Positions 8,111 to 17,133 of a stretch of DNA of 64,000 nt are shown here, in pieces. How positions within the stretch are numbered: position 1 is the stretch's first letter; each line of letters opens with the position of its first letter. Both the position numbers and the translations under genes were made by a program. The notes under the pieces were generated by a model that worked only from the letters and a program-made list of their open reading frames with translations, did no database searches and was not told the DNA's origin. This stretch comes from Mycobacterium paragordonae (GTDB lineage: Bacteria; Actinomycetota; Actinomycetes; Mycobacteriales; Mycobacteriaceae), in contig NZ_CP025546.1 of NCBI RefSeq assembly GCF_003614435.1, positions 2,790,001 through 2,854,000 on the forward strand. Direction: 5' to 3'.

Positions 8111-10117
8111 TCAGTGCTCATTCCGCCAGACATTGGGTGGAGCAGTTAATTCACTTCGAAGATCGGCGTAGTCGGCGAGCAGCTGCCGTGCCAGAAACCT
8201 GCTGCCAACATTGTTCAGGTGGTCCTTGTCGCGATACAGGAGATCCTGGCCGTTGTTCATGCGGCACAGGGACGCATCGCAGAAGTATCGAGCCGTGTCG
8301 AGTAGCCGGACACTCGGCACGCTGTGCGCCACGTCTAGCAGGTTTTGGTAGTAATTGTCGAGTTCGGCTTCGAACCGCTTTCGGTCCATGCTGCACCGCG
8401 CCGCCGGCAATATCGGGGCGATTCGATATCCGCATGAGACGGCGTCGAACGGAAACGTGGGAACGTCGTCCGTGGTGTAAACGGTTTTTCCTGTTGCGGT
8501 GAACGCGTTGAACGTCGCGATCAGCCCGTCGTGGGGCACTCCGCGTGAGGCCCAGTTGACCGAAACGACCACCGTTGCGATTGCCGGGTCGGCCGCTACG
8601 TGGTCGATGATGCGATTGGTGTCTTCGTCCGAGCGAACGGGAGTTTCCGCCACAACGTAATAAGCGATGTTCTTACTCGGTGCTGCCTCAGCTAGTCCGA
8701 CGAAAAGGTGTTCGGCATGGCTGTCCCCGATAAGGACGACATCGATGCGGGAGTCAGGTTTGGACTGCCGACACCGGGTGATGCCCTGCCATCTGAGTGC
8801 ATGTTCTCGAATCTGCACGTCAGTGCATGGGTAGTAAGTCTTCTTCAGATTGAGGAAATAATCCGTCCAGTCAACATCGCCTCGGTGGGCTACGCCCATG
8901 GCGCCCGACTTGTAGCGAGGCAACCAATAATGGTTCGCGGTCACCAAAGTCAGCGAGGCGACGAGCAAGCTGGGCAACGTGACCACGGCGATCAGCGCGG
9001 TGGTACGCAAACGAGTCATCTGCGGCAGCGTCCGAAACGGCTGCTCTATCCATCGGTAACAGGCGGCAGCCGGGATGACCGACAGCGCTACTGCGGTGAC
9101 GGCGACCACTCGGGATCCCGGCCACAGCTGGACGGCGAATACCTTGAGGGGCCAATGCCAGAGATATAGCGAGTAGGACCAATCCCCGAGAGTGACCATG
9201 AACGGCGTGGACAAGGCCCGGCTCACTGCCGTGCTGTGACTGGTGCCCGCCGCGATCAGCAAAACCGTTGCTCCCACAGGAAGCAGAGTCCACGAGCCGG
9301 GGAATGGCACAGTTTCGTCGATCAGCAACGCGGACGCCACAAGCATTCCTGCGCCCAACCAGGAAAGTGCTTGGGCAGCGCGGAGTTGTGGCAACCGCCA
9401 ACGGACAGTCGCCAGCGCCAGCAGCGCACCGGCGCCAAACTCCCACGCCCGAGGCAGCGGGCCGAAGAATTTCATGGCGTCCGCGTGCCACGCACCTGGT
9501 GAACCCGATTGCGTGAGACCGAACGATGCCAAGGAGGCAGCGCAGATCAGTAACGCCGGCCACGGTATTCGGCGATTGAGTCGTGCGGAAATCATCCACC
9601 CGACGCACAGCAGCGCGGGAAAGACGAGATAAAATTGTTCCTCCACCGACAGGGACCAGGTGTGCAACAACGGATTGGATTCCGCAGGAGCGGCGAAATA
9701 GTTACCGGTGTTCACCGCAATAACGAGATTCGCCACGAGTAACATCGCGCCGACGCCGGTCTTTGCTGCGATCTGTTGGGTGTTGAAGGGTGAAAGCAGG
9801 CAAGTCGTCAGCACCATCGTCACGGCAATCACTAGCGCCAACGCGGGGGCAAGACGCTTGCAACGGCGAAGGTAGAAGCTGCGGAAGCGAAAGCCTTTCG
9901 TCGCGGATCGTTCCCGCTGGATCATGCCGGTGATCACGAAGCCGGAAATCACGAAAAAGACGTCCACGCCGACAAATCCGCCCGGTAATGGCAGCCCGGC
10001 ATGGAACGCCATGGCGAGCAAGACCGCGACAGCGCGGAGCCCTTGGATGTCGAGTCGTCGGCTTCCGCTCACTGCTGGTTCCGTGGCTGCCGGACGTTGT
10101 TCGGGAAGCATTCGCAC
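8111..10117 (-). CDS. Acyltransferase-3 / SGNH-domain O-acyltransferase (OafA-like)
   Basis: 668 residues from GTG 10117, or 666 from ATG 10111. The N-terminal 350 or so residues are an acyltransferase-3 membrane domain: LDIQGLRAVAVLLAMAFHAG with the conserved His, GFVGVDVFFVISGFVITGMI, and RRCKRLAPALAL. The C-terminal part is an extracytoplasmic SGNH hydrolase domain with the nucleophile block LIGDSHAEH (Ser at about 465) and the late Asp-His motif DKDHLNN (about 630). Such two-domain proteins acetylate or acylate cell-envelope sugars, as OafA does for O-antigen. Here O-acylation of a LOS sugar is likely. It converges with the truncated GtrA gene, and a 197-bp gap separates it from the divergent methyltransferase gene. 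Confidence 0.88.
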   Translation of the reverse strand: MRMLPEQRPAATEPAVSGSRRLDIQGLRAVAVLLAMAFHAGLPLPGGFVGVDVFFVISGFVITGMIQRERSATKGFRFRSFYLRRCKRLAPALALVIAVTMVLTTCLLSPFNTQQIAAKTGVGAMLLVANLVIAVNTGNYFAAPAESNPLLHTWSLSVEEQFYLVFPALLCVGWMISARLNRRIPWPALLICAASLASFGLTQSGSPGAWHADAMKFFGPLPRAWEFGAGALLALATVRWRLPQLRAAQALSWLGAGMLVASALLIDETVPFPGSWTLLPVGATVLLIAAGTSHSTAVSRALSTPFMVTLGDWSYSLYLWHWPLKVFAVQLWPGSRVVAVTAVALSVIPAAACYRWIEQPFRTLPQMTRLRTTALIAVVTLPSLLVASLTLVTANHYWLPRYKSGAMGVAHRGDVDWTDYFLNLKKTYYPCTDVQIREHALRWQGITRCRQSKPDSRIDVVLIGDSHAEHLFVGLAEAAPSKNIAYYVVAETPVRSDEDTNRIIDHVAADPAIATVVVSVNWASRGVPHDGLIATFNAFTATGKTVYTTDDVPTFPFDAVSCGYRIAPILPAARCSMDRKRFEAELDNYYQNLLDVAHSVPSVRLLDTARYFCDASLCRMNNGQDLLYRDKDHLNNVGSRFLARQLLADYADLRSELTAPPNVWRNEH

Positions 10118-10314
10118 CCCCTCGCTGGGCGCACGTTACCACGGTGCTGAGACCTCTCGGCTCTGTCTGCGTAGAAGCGGCTGCGCATTATTTGGAACAA
10201 GTGCGTCGAGGAAGCGACCGATAACCTCTTCCATTCAAGCGGTGGCCGAAAGCTATTCGTCAGATCAACTCGGCGTCTAGAATGCGCAGAGGGGTAGACG
10301 GAATGTGAGTGTAA

Positions 10315-11127
10315 ATGCTTTGGAGTGGCGACGGCGCGGACGTTCGTTCTGCATATCTGGACCTAATTCGCCGCAATCTGACCCGATACGGCGAAAACGA
10401 GTTGGTGCCCGTCAAGTCACGATCGATGCGCCGAGTGCTTGGCGTCTTCAACCTCATGCTGGTGCGTAATCGGCCCTTCGACCCCCGCAAGCGTGACCTT
10501 GGCCAGGACTGGCCCCTGCATGCCGAGACGATGGTTGGGATGCGACGGCTGACCAGCCTGCAGCGCTGCGTCGAGACAGTGCTGACCGACAATATCCCCG
10601 GCGACCTGGTCGAATGCGGGGTGTGGCGTGGCGGGGCGAGCATTTTGATGCGTGCGGTGCTGCGAGCGTATGGAGACGAGACACGTTGCGTGTGGCTCGC
10701 CGATTCGTTCCAGGGTGTGCCCCGTCCGGACGTGGCGAACTACCGGATCGACGAAGGAATCCGCCTGGACCTCGCCAAGGACTATCTGGGCGTATCGCAA
10801 GCCGAAGTCGCGGCCAACTTCGACCGCTACGGGTTGCTCGATGACCGCGTGCGCTTTCTTCCCGGCTGGTTCAAAGAAACGCTGCACGACGCCCCGATCG
10901 ACTGCATCTCGGTGTTGCGGCTCGACGGCGATCTCTACGAGTCGACGATCCAGGCGCTCGACGCGCTGTACCCGCGGTTGTCACCCGGGGGGTTCTGCAT
11001 CATCGACGACTATCACAGCATCGACGCGTGTCGGCAGGCGGTAGCGGATTACCGTGCAAGGCATGGCGTTTCGGAGGAGATCCTGGAGATCGATGGGTCT
11101 GGGGTGCTGTGGCGGCGGAAGGGGTGA
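10315..11127 (+). CDS. TylF/MycF-family sugar O-methyltransferase
   Basis: 270 residues from ATG 10315. It matches the macrocin O-methyltransferase (TylF) family: LVECGVWRGGASILM is the SAM-binding motif, and VLRLDGDLYEST plus GGFCIIDDYHS supply the Asp residues that bind the metal in this class. These enzymes methylate hydroxyls of deoxysugars, either before or after sugar transfer. Mycobacterial LOS and GPL carry many O-methyl sugars, so this is a good candidate for one of those methylations. It stands alone on the plus strand, divergent from the OafA-like gene and convergent with the CDP-sugar dehydratase. The sugar position and substrate cannot be read from sequence. Confidence 0.85.
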   Translation: MLWSGDGADVRSAYLDLIRRNLTRYGENELVPVKSRSMRRVLGVFNLMLVRNRPFDPRKRDLGQDWPLHAETMVGMRRLTSLQRCVETVLTDNIPGDLVECGVWRGGASILMRAVLRAYGDETRCVWLADSFQGVPRPDVANYRIDEGIRLDLAKDYLGVSQAEVAANFDRYGLLDDRVRFLPGWFKETLHDAPIDCISVLRLDGDLYESTIQALDALYPRLSPGGFCIIDDYHSIDACRQAVADYRARHGVSEEILEIDGSGVLWRRKG

Positions 11128-11421
11128 GGTCGGTTATCTAAAAGCGGCAGCAAACGTCTGCTGGCGTCCAGCATTGAAGGGCGGCAGCGGCCCACTTAAC
11201 TCAGCTGCCGGCGTCGCCACCTGCCCGACCTCTTACGAAAGTGTCGCGGCCTGAGCTCAAGTCCTACTCGCCCACACCCGTCGCCGCGGGCCTTGAACAT
11301 TCTCCGTGGGCGCTTAATCTCTTTTGTTCGGATTTCTCCCACAAACCTGATTTGCCAATTCGTGACCCTCATTGGCCGAATCACCACCGGCCGGGTCGAT
11401 ACCTAAGCGTTGCGGGCGCCT

Positions 11422-12438
11422 TTATCCCAGAACTTCGAATGCAGCGATCTGATCTTGCGTCAGTGTGAGCGGATCGGCGCCTTCGTAGACTCGCCGCGCC
11501 CAATCGATCGTCCACTTCACGGATTCGCGGAAATCGAGTCGGTTGCGCCAGCCCAGCTCGCTCTGCGCCTTCGTGGCATCGAGCGCCAACAGGTTTGCTT
11601 CGTGGGGGTGGTCGCCGGGCGATTTGTCCCACTGGGCGCCTTCACCCCACAGGTCGGCCGCCAATGTCGCAACCTGGCCGACTTCGACGAAGCTGTCACG
11701 GCCCGGCCCGATGTTCCACTGCCCCATGCCGGAGCCGGCCAGCAGGGCATCAGTGATGGTGAGGTAGCCGTTAAGGCAATCCAACACATGCTGCCACGGG
11801 CGCACAGCACGGGGGAACCGCAATAACGGTGGGTGGCCGCTTGAGTATGCGCGTATCAAGTCGGGCATCAGCCGTTCACGACTGACGTCTCCACCGCCGA
11901 TCACGTTGCCCCCTCGGGCGATGGCCGTGGGGCGGCCAGGGAAACTACGGATCCAAGATTGGGTCAGCAGATCTGCCATCGCCTTGGATGCGCTGTAGGG
12001 GTCGTCGCCGCCGAGCGGGTCGGTTTCGATGTAACCGGCTTCCTGATTGACGTTGCGGTAGACCTTATCGGTGGTGACAACAAGGTGCGCGCGCACCTCT
12101 GGGGTGGCCGCGACTGCCTCCAACACGTTAAGGGTGCCCATCGCGTTGGTCTCAAAGGTGAACCGTGGCGCTCGGTATGACTCACGGACTAACGATTGGG
12201 CAGCCATGTGCACCACCACGTCAGGGGCCGTCGCCTGTATTGCCACTGTGGTGGCTTTGGGGTCACGCACGTCTACCCGGTGGTCATCAATTAGCAGCTC
12301 GTTGAGCCCGATACGACCGAAGAGGCTGCCGTCGGGCGGGTCGAGGGCAAGCCCGGATACTTTGTGTCCGCGGCTGAGCAGGAGCAATGTCAACCATGGC
12401 CCTTTGAAGCCGGTATGCCCGGTGATCAGGTAGTGCAC
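11422..12438 (-). CDS. CDP-glucose 4,6-dehydratase-like SDR (RfbG type)
   Basis: 338 residues. The N-terminus YLITGHTGFKGPWL is the NAD-binding GxxGxxG of the RfbG/CDP-glucose dehydratase subfamily. VVTTDKVYRN holds the Thr-Asp-Lys triad typical of that subfamily, and YSASK gives the catalytic Tyr and Lys. The late part (RPWQHVLDCLNGYL, LGWRNRLDF) is typical of sugar-nucleotide dehydratases. The product would be a 4-keto-6-deoxyhexose nucleotide. I see no CDP-glucose cytidylyltransferase (RfbF), aminotransferase or RfbH-type C-3 dehydratase in the window, so the donor could be a different nucleotide or those steps may be encoded elsewhere. It is convergent with the TylF gene and divergent from the GMC oxidoreductase operon. 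Confidence 0.83.
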   Translation of the reverse strand: MHYLITGHTGFKGPWLTLLLLSRGHKVSGLALDPPDGSLFGRIGLNELLIDDHRVDVRDPKATTVAIQATAPDVVVHMAAQSLVRESYRAPRFTFETNAMGTLNVLEAVAATPEVRAHLVVTTDKVYRNVNQEAGYIETDPLGGDDPYSASKAMADLLTQSWIRSFPGRPTAIARGGNVIGGGDVSRERLMPDLIRAYSSGHPPLLRFPRAVRPWQHVLDCLNGYLTITDALLAGSGMGQWNIGPGRDSFVEVGQVATLAADLWGEGAQWDKSPGDHPHEANLLALDATKAQSELGWRNRLDFRESVKWTIDWARRVYEGADPLTLTQDQIAAFEVLG

Positions 12439-13018
12439 GAGATCTCCTCGGGCGCTTGTCGGTGATTTGACATCTTATGCATGACCTTCGATCAACCCGC
12501 CGGGAGAGAGCGATTGGAACTTCTCAGCTGTGGCACCTGAGCGGCGCCGTCCACCTGCCTGCGAATGTGATCAGTTAGTCCATGGCCGCGTGCCGCTGCA
12601 TGAGGTGACACGTGGCTGCGGGCGGATTGCTGCCTCGACGTGGGAGGCAGTCGCACATTGAAAATCCACAAAACCGCTCATTTAGGTACACAGATGCTTT
12701 ACGGTGAAATGCAGGATCCGGCTCAGTAGGCCTGGGTCGAGAGACTGGTTCGGGGGAACGCATCTGGCGCCTACCTCGGGCCGAAGTGGTATCTGGAGCG
12801 GCTGCTCTTAGCGCCCGGATGATCCGATCAGTGAGGGAAGGGGAATGGTCGTTGATCGCCTCGGCCTCTCGCCGAGACAGCGAGTTCCAATTCCCCATGC
12901 TTACAGTAGATTTCGGCTTCCGCAGCACCGGCAGTAAGAGGGGAGACGAGGCGTCGCCGCTCGGCGAGGCCTATTTGCTGTCTAATGTGCGTGTGGTGAC
13001 GAACGGGATGGTGCGCCG
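12439..13018. other. 580-bp intergenic region between divergent operons
   Basis: This lies between the CDP-sugar dehydratase (minus) and the oxidoreductase operon (plus) and should contain both promoters. Small open frames exist on both strands (12786-13022 plus, 12575-12928 minus), but neither has a recognisable motif and they overlap each other. The plus frame ends in an ATGA overlap with the oxidoreductase start, so a short leader peptide cannot be excluded. Confidence 0.4.
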
Positions 13019-14617
13019 ATGACTGACGTGCTGATCATTGGCAGTGGACCCGCGGCTGCGGGCGCCGCCCTGGCGCTCAGCGCGCGCGACGACATCGCCG
13101 TCACGGTCATGGATATCGGGCTGCGTCTCGATGCGGAGAATGAACAAGCAGTCAAGCGGCTTGCCTCTTTGCAGCCAGCTGACTGGGAGCGTTCACTGGT
13201 GCAGCGCGTATCCGCTCAACCTGTCAGCTCCGGCCTTAAAGGACTGCCCGAAAAACGAAGCTACGGTTCAGATTACCCCTTCCGAAACATCGGTCAGCTT
13301 GATGGCCTCACTGCAGAGCGCGATGCCACGACATCGCTCATTTCGGCCGCATACGGAGGTTTCAGCAACGTGTGGGGATCCCAGTTGATGCCCTTCACGT
13401 CGTCAGCCTTCGAAAGCTGGCCCATCAACTCTGATGAGATGGCTGGTCACTACCGCGCGATTCTGAACCAGATCCCTTTCGCTGCAGAGGTCGATGACCT
13501 GGCAGAGAGCTTCCCGCTCATGCACCGCGCCAATCCGCTTCCACCGCTCTCCGACAGGAGTCGGCGGGTGCTCGATGGTTACGAGAAACACCGATCCGCG
13601 ATGAATGCCAAGGGTGTCACGATGGGCAAAGCACGCCTGGCATTCCGCGCTCGCGACTGCGTCCGGTGTGGTCTCTGCATGACAGGATGCCCGTACGGGT
13701 TGATTTATTCAGCATCTCACACGTTCGACGCATTACAGCGCTCGGGAAGAGTCGCCCTGCATCACGGTCTTATGGCGCTAGCGATCTCCGAGCAGGCCGA
13801 GGGGGTCTCCGTCGTCGCGCGAGAACTGACCACAGGGCAAACCCACCACCTGAAGGCGGACCGAGTTTACATAGCGTGCGGAGCGTTGGGTACGACACGA
13901 CTTGTGGCCAATTCGCTCAATCTATTCGACGTCAACCTGCCTATGCTCGAATCGCAGCAATTCATCTTGCCAATGCTTTCGCGAAAGGCCTCCATCGATC
14001 CTCGACACGAATCTCATTTCACGTTGAACCAGTTCAACATGCTGATATCCTCAGATGGAGATGCCGCCGACATTGCCCAGCTTCATTTCTACACTTTTAA
14101 CCCAGCGTTCGTTGATAATCTGCCGGCATTCCTCCGTGGTGATCGAATGGCCAAGGCACAAGCGCAACTCCTTCGTCGGCTGAGTGTGGCGCTGGGATAC
14201 CTGCCTTCGTGGCGGTCACCTCGTTTGCAGGTTCGGGTTCGGAGAGGTGGGGGACATCGGGGTCTACCGGATATGCACATCTCGCGAGACTCGGCTCCCG
14301 ACGGACACGGTCAGATGCTGCGCTCAGTAGCGGCCCGACTGTCGGGCTCGGCGCCACGCCTCGACCTGTATCCGGTCCTTCCAATGATGCGGCTTGCCGC
14401 CGGCGGCAAGAGCTACCACATCGGGGGGAGTTTTCCCCACTCAGCTCCTAGCTCAGGAACGATGACCAGCGACCGACTGGGACGGGTGGCGCCGTGGCAA
14501 CGCGTGCATTTGATCGATGCATCTGTGTTTCCTACCGTCCCGGCGATGACATTCACCCTGACGATCATGGCGAACGCTCACCGCATCGCCTGCGAAACGA
14601 TGGAGCTAGCAGCGTGA
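13019..14617 (+). CDS. FAD-dependent GMC-type oxidoreductase with an embedded 4Fe-4S motif
   Basis: 532 residues from ATG 13019. The N-terminus MTDVLIIGSGPAAAG is a Rossmann dinucleotide-binding motif. The C-terminal region, with YHIGGSFPHS and a VFPTVPAMTFTLTIMANAHRIA tail, is the GMC_oxred_C pattern with its active-site His. A CxxCxxCxxxCP motif in the middle, Cys214, 217, 220 and 224 followed by Pro225, is the classic 4Fe-4S ferredoxin signature. GMC-like proteins with such a cluster are electron-transferring dehydrogenases rather than oxygen-using oxidases. It is the first gene of an operon with an SDR (GTGA overlap) and a flippase, so a sugar alcohol or a lipid-linked sugar is a plausible substrate. 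The substrate is not known. Confidence 0.78.
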   Translation: MTDVLIIGSGPAAAGAALALSARDDIAVTVMDIGLRLDAENEQAVKRLASLQPADWERSLVQRVSAQPVSSGLKGLPEKRSYGSDYPFRNIGQLDGLTAERDATTSLISAAYGGFSNVWGSQLMPFTSSAFESWPINSDEMAGHYRAILNQIPFAAEVDDLAESFPLMHRANPLPPLSDRSRRVLDGYEKHRSAMNAKGVTMGKARLAFRARDCVRCGLCMTGCPYGLIYSASHTFDALQRSGRVALHHGLMALAISEQAEGVSVVARELTTGQTHHLKADRVYIACGALGTTRLVANSLNLFDVNLPMLESQQFILPMLSRKASIDPRHESHFTLNQFNMLISSDGDAADIAQLHFYTFNPAFVDNLPAFLRGDRMAKAQAQLLRRLSVALGYLPSWRSPRLQVRVRRGGGHRGLPDMHISRDSAPDGHGQMLRSVAARLSGSAPRLDLYPVLPMMRLAAGGKSYHIGGSFPHSAPSSGTMTSDRLGRVAPWQRVHLIDASVFPTVPAMTFTLTIMANAHRIACETMELAA

Positions 14618-15483
14618 GCGCGCGGCCGATCGCCGCTGTCACGGGCGCTTCCGGCTATCTCGGGTCACGAATTTCTGCGACCTTGGAATCCCACGGTTGG
14701 CAGGTCGTCAGGCTTGTCCGCTCACCCATTCAGGGCGGGGCGCGGGAATGTTTTTTTAGTCTCGACGCCCCCGTCAGCCCGGAGGTCGTCGAAATCCTGG
14801 GTTCGACCGACTTGCTTGTGCACGCCGCCTACGACTTGACACTGACTCGCCAGGCCGATATTTGGCGAGTAAACGTGGAGGGCACCCGCCGCCTTCTGCA
14901 GGCTGCAAGTGACGCCCGAGTGCGACGGATCCTGGTCCTGTCGAGCATGTCGGCATTCGAGGGCACCAAACAGCTGTACGGCCGGGCGAAGCTGGATATC
15001 GAAGCTATGACCGAAGAGGGTGGGGGCTGCAGCGTGCGGCCAGGTCTGGTTTACGGAGAGGACTCCGGCGGGATGGCTGGTGCCCTCCGTAAGTTCGCGG
15101 GTCTCCCAGTCGTACCTTTGATCGCCGGGGATGCACGACTCTTCACCGTAAGCGAGAACGATCTAATGACGGCAATCGCGGCGTTTGCCAGCGCCGACAC
15201 CCTGCCGGCTGGGACAATCTCAGTGGCGCATCCGGTCCCAGTGCCGATGCGCGACTTGATGATAGCGTTTGCCGCACGAGGGGGAGCCAATTGTCGGTTC
15301 GTCAAGGTTCCGTGGAAGCCTGTCTACGGCTTCCTGCGGGCGGCAGAGGCTGTCGGCCTACACCTGCCGTTTCGTGCGGATTCACTTCTTGGGCTCGTTC
15401 GCGGTGCGCCGCATGTAGTGAATCAGGAGATCTTGGCCGGGATGGGGATGGTCGTTCATGAGTTTGCTTCCCCAACGAGCTGA
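14614..15483 (+). CDS. NAD-dependent epimerase/dehydratase (extended SDR)
   Basis: 289 residues from GTG 14614, which overlaps the TGA of the oxidoreductase gene by four bases (GTGA) and implies translational coupling. IAAVTGASGYLGSRI is the nucleotide-binding GxxGxxG, LVLSSMSAFEG is the Ser-bearing strand, and YGRAKLDIE is the catalytic YxxxK. The protein is shorter than typical sugar-nucleotide epimerases and resembles the atypical SDRs that reduce keto sugars or lipids. Paired with the FAD enzyme it could run an oxidation-reduction (epimerisation) of a sugar in two steps, much as DprE1/DprE2 do for decaprenyl-phosphoryl ribose. That analogy is inference from gene pairing only. Confidence 0.78.
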   Translation: MSARPIAAVTGASGYLGSRISATLESHGWQVVRLVRSPIQGGARECFFSLDAPVSPEVVEILGSTDLLVHAAYDLTLTRQADIWRVNVEGTRRLLQAASDARVRRILVLSSMSAFEGTKQLYGRAKLDIEAMTEEGGGCSVRPGLVYGEDSGGMAGALRKFAGLPVVPLIAGDARLFTVSENDLMTAIAAFASADTLPAGTISVAHPVPVPMRDLMIAFAARGGANCRFVKVPWKPVYGFLRAAEAVGLHLPFRADSLLGLVRGAPHVVNQEILAGMGMVVHEFASPTS

Positions 15484-16897
15484 CCCGTTGGGGGGTTCGG
15501 CTGGCGACGATGTCCCCATCGCGGCCCCTTCGGAAGCGCCATTCGTCGCAGGGCAGCCTGGGCCGCTCGCTTCTCACGTCAGGGAAGACCGCCATCATCG
15601 GAAGTGGTGGCGGCTGGGACCATACATCGATCGGGTCCGTTGTGACTCACTTCTTCGCAACGGCTTATTCATAATGGCCGATACAGCGATGACCTCGGCA
15701 GTTGGTTACCTCTTCTGGCTAGTGGCAGCGCATCTGTACAACCCGACGGAGATTGGGTTAGCTGTCGCGGTCATCTCGGCTAGCACAGTTGTGATGCTGG
15801 TTTCTTGGATAGGCGTGGGCGGCGCTCTCATTCAGTCGCTTCCGGGAGAATCCGACGAGACGGGCTGGTCTGCAACGTTCTGGACTGGAATGGCGACGGC
15901 GGTGATATTCGCTGTGGTGGGGAGCGGGATTGCCCTGGGGGTGCTGCCCCTGTTTTCTCCTAAGTTGACCCTTTTGCGCAGCATTGGATACGCGGCTGTG
16001 TTCGTCGTTGGCACAGTCGCCTTAGCAGCAGGCGCCACCCTTGACTGGGTCTACATCGCAGAACGCAGAGCCAAAGACATGTTCAGCCGCAACGCGATCG
16101 CATCCGCGGTCAAAGTGGTGATGCTTGGAGTACTGGCATTGACCGTTGGGCCGGGCGCCCTGCGGCTTCTTGGGGCGTGGTGTTTTGCGTCTGTGTTTGG
16201 TTTGGGCCTCGGTGCGATACTGCTCGTCCGCTACAGAAGGGTAGTGCGGCTCCCAGCATTCTCGGTCCTTCGCCGCACTGCCAGTCGTCTTCGCGCTCGG
16301 GTGACCGGCAACCAAGTAATCGGCATTGCAACCGGGGTTTTGCCATACTTGCTCCCGTTACTCGTAACCGTGCGTCTGTCGACAAGCGACAATGCATACT
16401 TCTATACGGCATGGATGTTGGCGGGTCTCCTTCGCAGCATCGCACCTGCCGTCTCCATGTCGCTGTTCGCCGAGGGGGTGCACAGGCCAAATGAGGTCGG
16501 TGCGATGGCTCGGTCGGCGGCCAAGATCATCGGAGTGCTGCTTGCGCCCATATTGGTCGCCATTCTTGCCGTGGGAGGTATTTTGCTGTCCACCTTGGGG
16601 CAGGCCTATGCGGATCACGCGACCGATCTACTGCGCATAATTGCGTTGGCGTCGATCCCTGACGCAGTGACCTGTGTCTACGCAAGCATGCTTCGGGCAC
16701 AGGGGAAGCTTGCGACTGTCGCCTTCCTGTACGTCGGCATCGGTTGCGGTACCTTGATAATGTGTTGGCTTCTGCTTCCGCTACTGGGAATTGAAGCGGT
16801 GGGTTGGGCGTTGATGGCTGTGCAACTCTGCGCCTGCATCTACGTCGCCCTCCACTGGCTTAACCAGAGGTCGCCCAATATAATAAGGTTGTCCTGA
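15458..16897 (+). CDS. Wzx-like polysaccharide flippase (MATE/MOP superfamily)
   Basis: 479 residues with a polar N-terminus of about 65 residues and then roughly 12 to 14 hydrophobic segments. It begins NGLFIMADTAMTSAVGYLFWLVAAHLY, which is the typical opening of O-antigen/lipid-linked oligosaccharide flippases. It overlaps the SDR gene by 26 bp and ends the three-gene operon. The family moves polyprenyl-linked oligosaccharides from the inner to the outer face of the plasma membrane. In a LOS locus, the substrate may be a lipid-linked side chain. The start at ATG 15458 is not certain; a later start near MADTAM (15674) would remove the polar leader but leave few upstream signals. Confidence 0.82.
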   Translation: MSLLPQRADPLGGSAGDDVPIAAPSEAPFVAGQPGPLASHVREDRHHRKWWRLGPYIDRVRCDSLLRNGLFIMADTAMTSAVGYLFWLVAAHLYNPTEIGLAVAVISASTVVMLVSWIGVGGALIQSLPGESDETGWSATFWTGMATAVIFAVVGSGIALGVLPLFSPKLTLLRSIGYAAVFVVGTVALAAGATLDWVYIAERRAKDMFSRNAIASAVKVVMLGVLALTVGPGALRLLGAWCFASVFGLGLGAILLVRYRRVVRLPAFSVLRRTASRLRARVTGNQVIGIATGVLPYLLPLLVTVRLSTSDNAYFYTAWMLAGLLRSIAPAVSMSLFAEGVHRPNEVGAMARSAAKIIGVLLAPILVAILAVGGILLSTLGQAYADHATDLLRIIALASIPDAVTCVYASMLRAQGKLATVAFLYVGIGCGTLIMCWLLLPLLGIEAVGWALMAVQLCACIYVALHWLNQRSPNIIRLS

Positions 16898-17133
16898 GCA
16901 CAGGTAGTTATGAGGACCTGTGAGTCTTCAGTGTTCCGAACAAAGCAAGGCTTTGATGGTAGGCGCGGCTATTACGTGCCATACTAACTCTTCCTGCTCA
17001 ACGGTTTACACGGGTATCTAGCGCGACCTACCGACAGGCTTGACGCGTTCGTCTACCTCCACTCGTTCATGCCTTCAGACGCTGATCAAGGGAGTTTTAG
17101 CCCTGCACACGAGATTGGCGAAAGTTAGTGCGA

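Noticed and set aside
12575..12928. 117-codon minus-strand frame upstream of the CDP-sugar dehydratase
   Set aside because: No motif, no ribosome-binding site, overlaps another frame on the plus strand; treated as promoter region.
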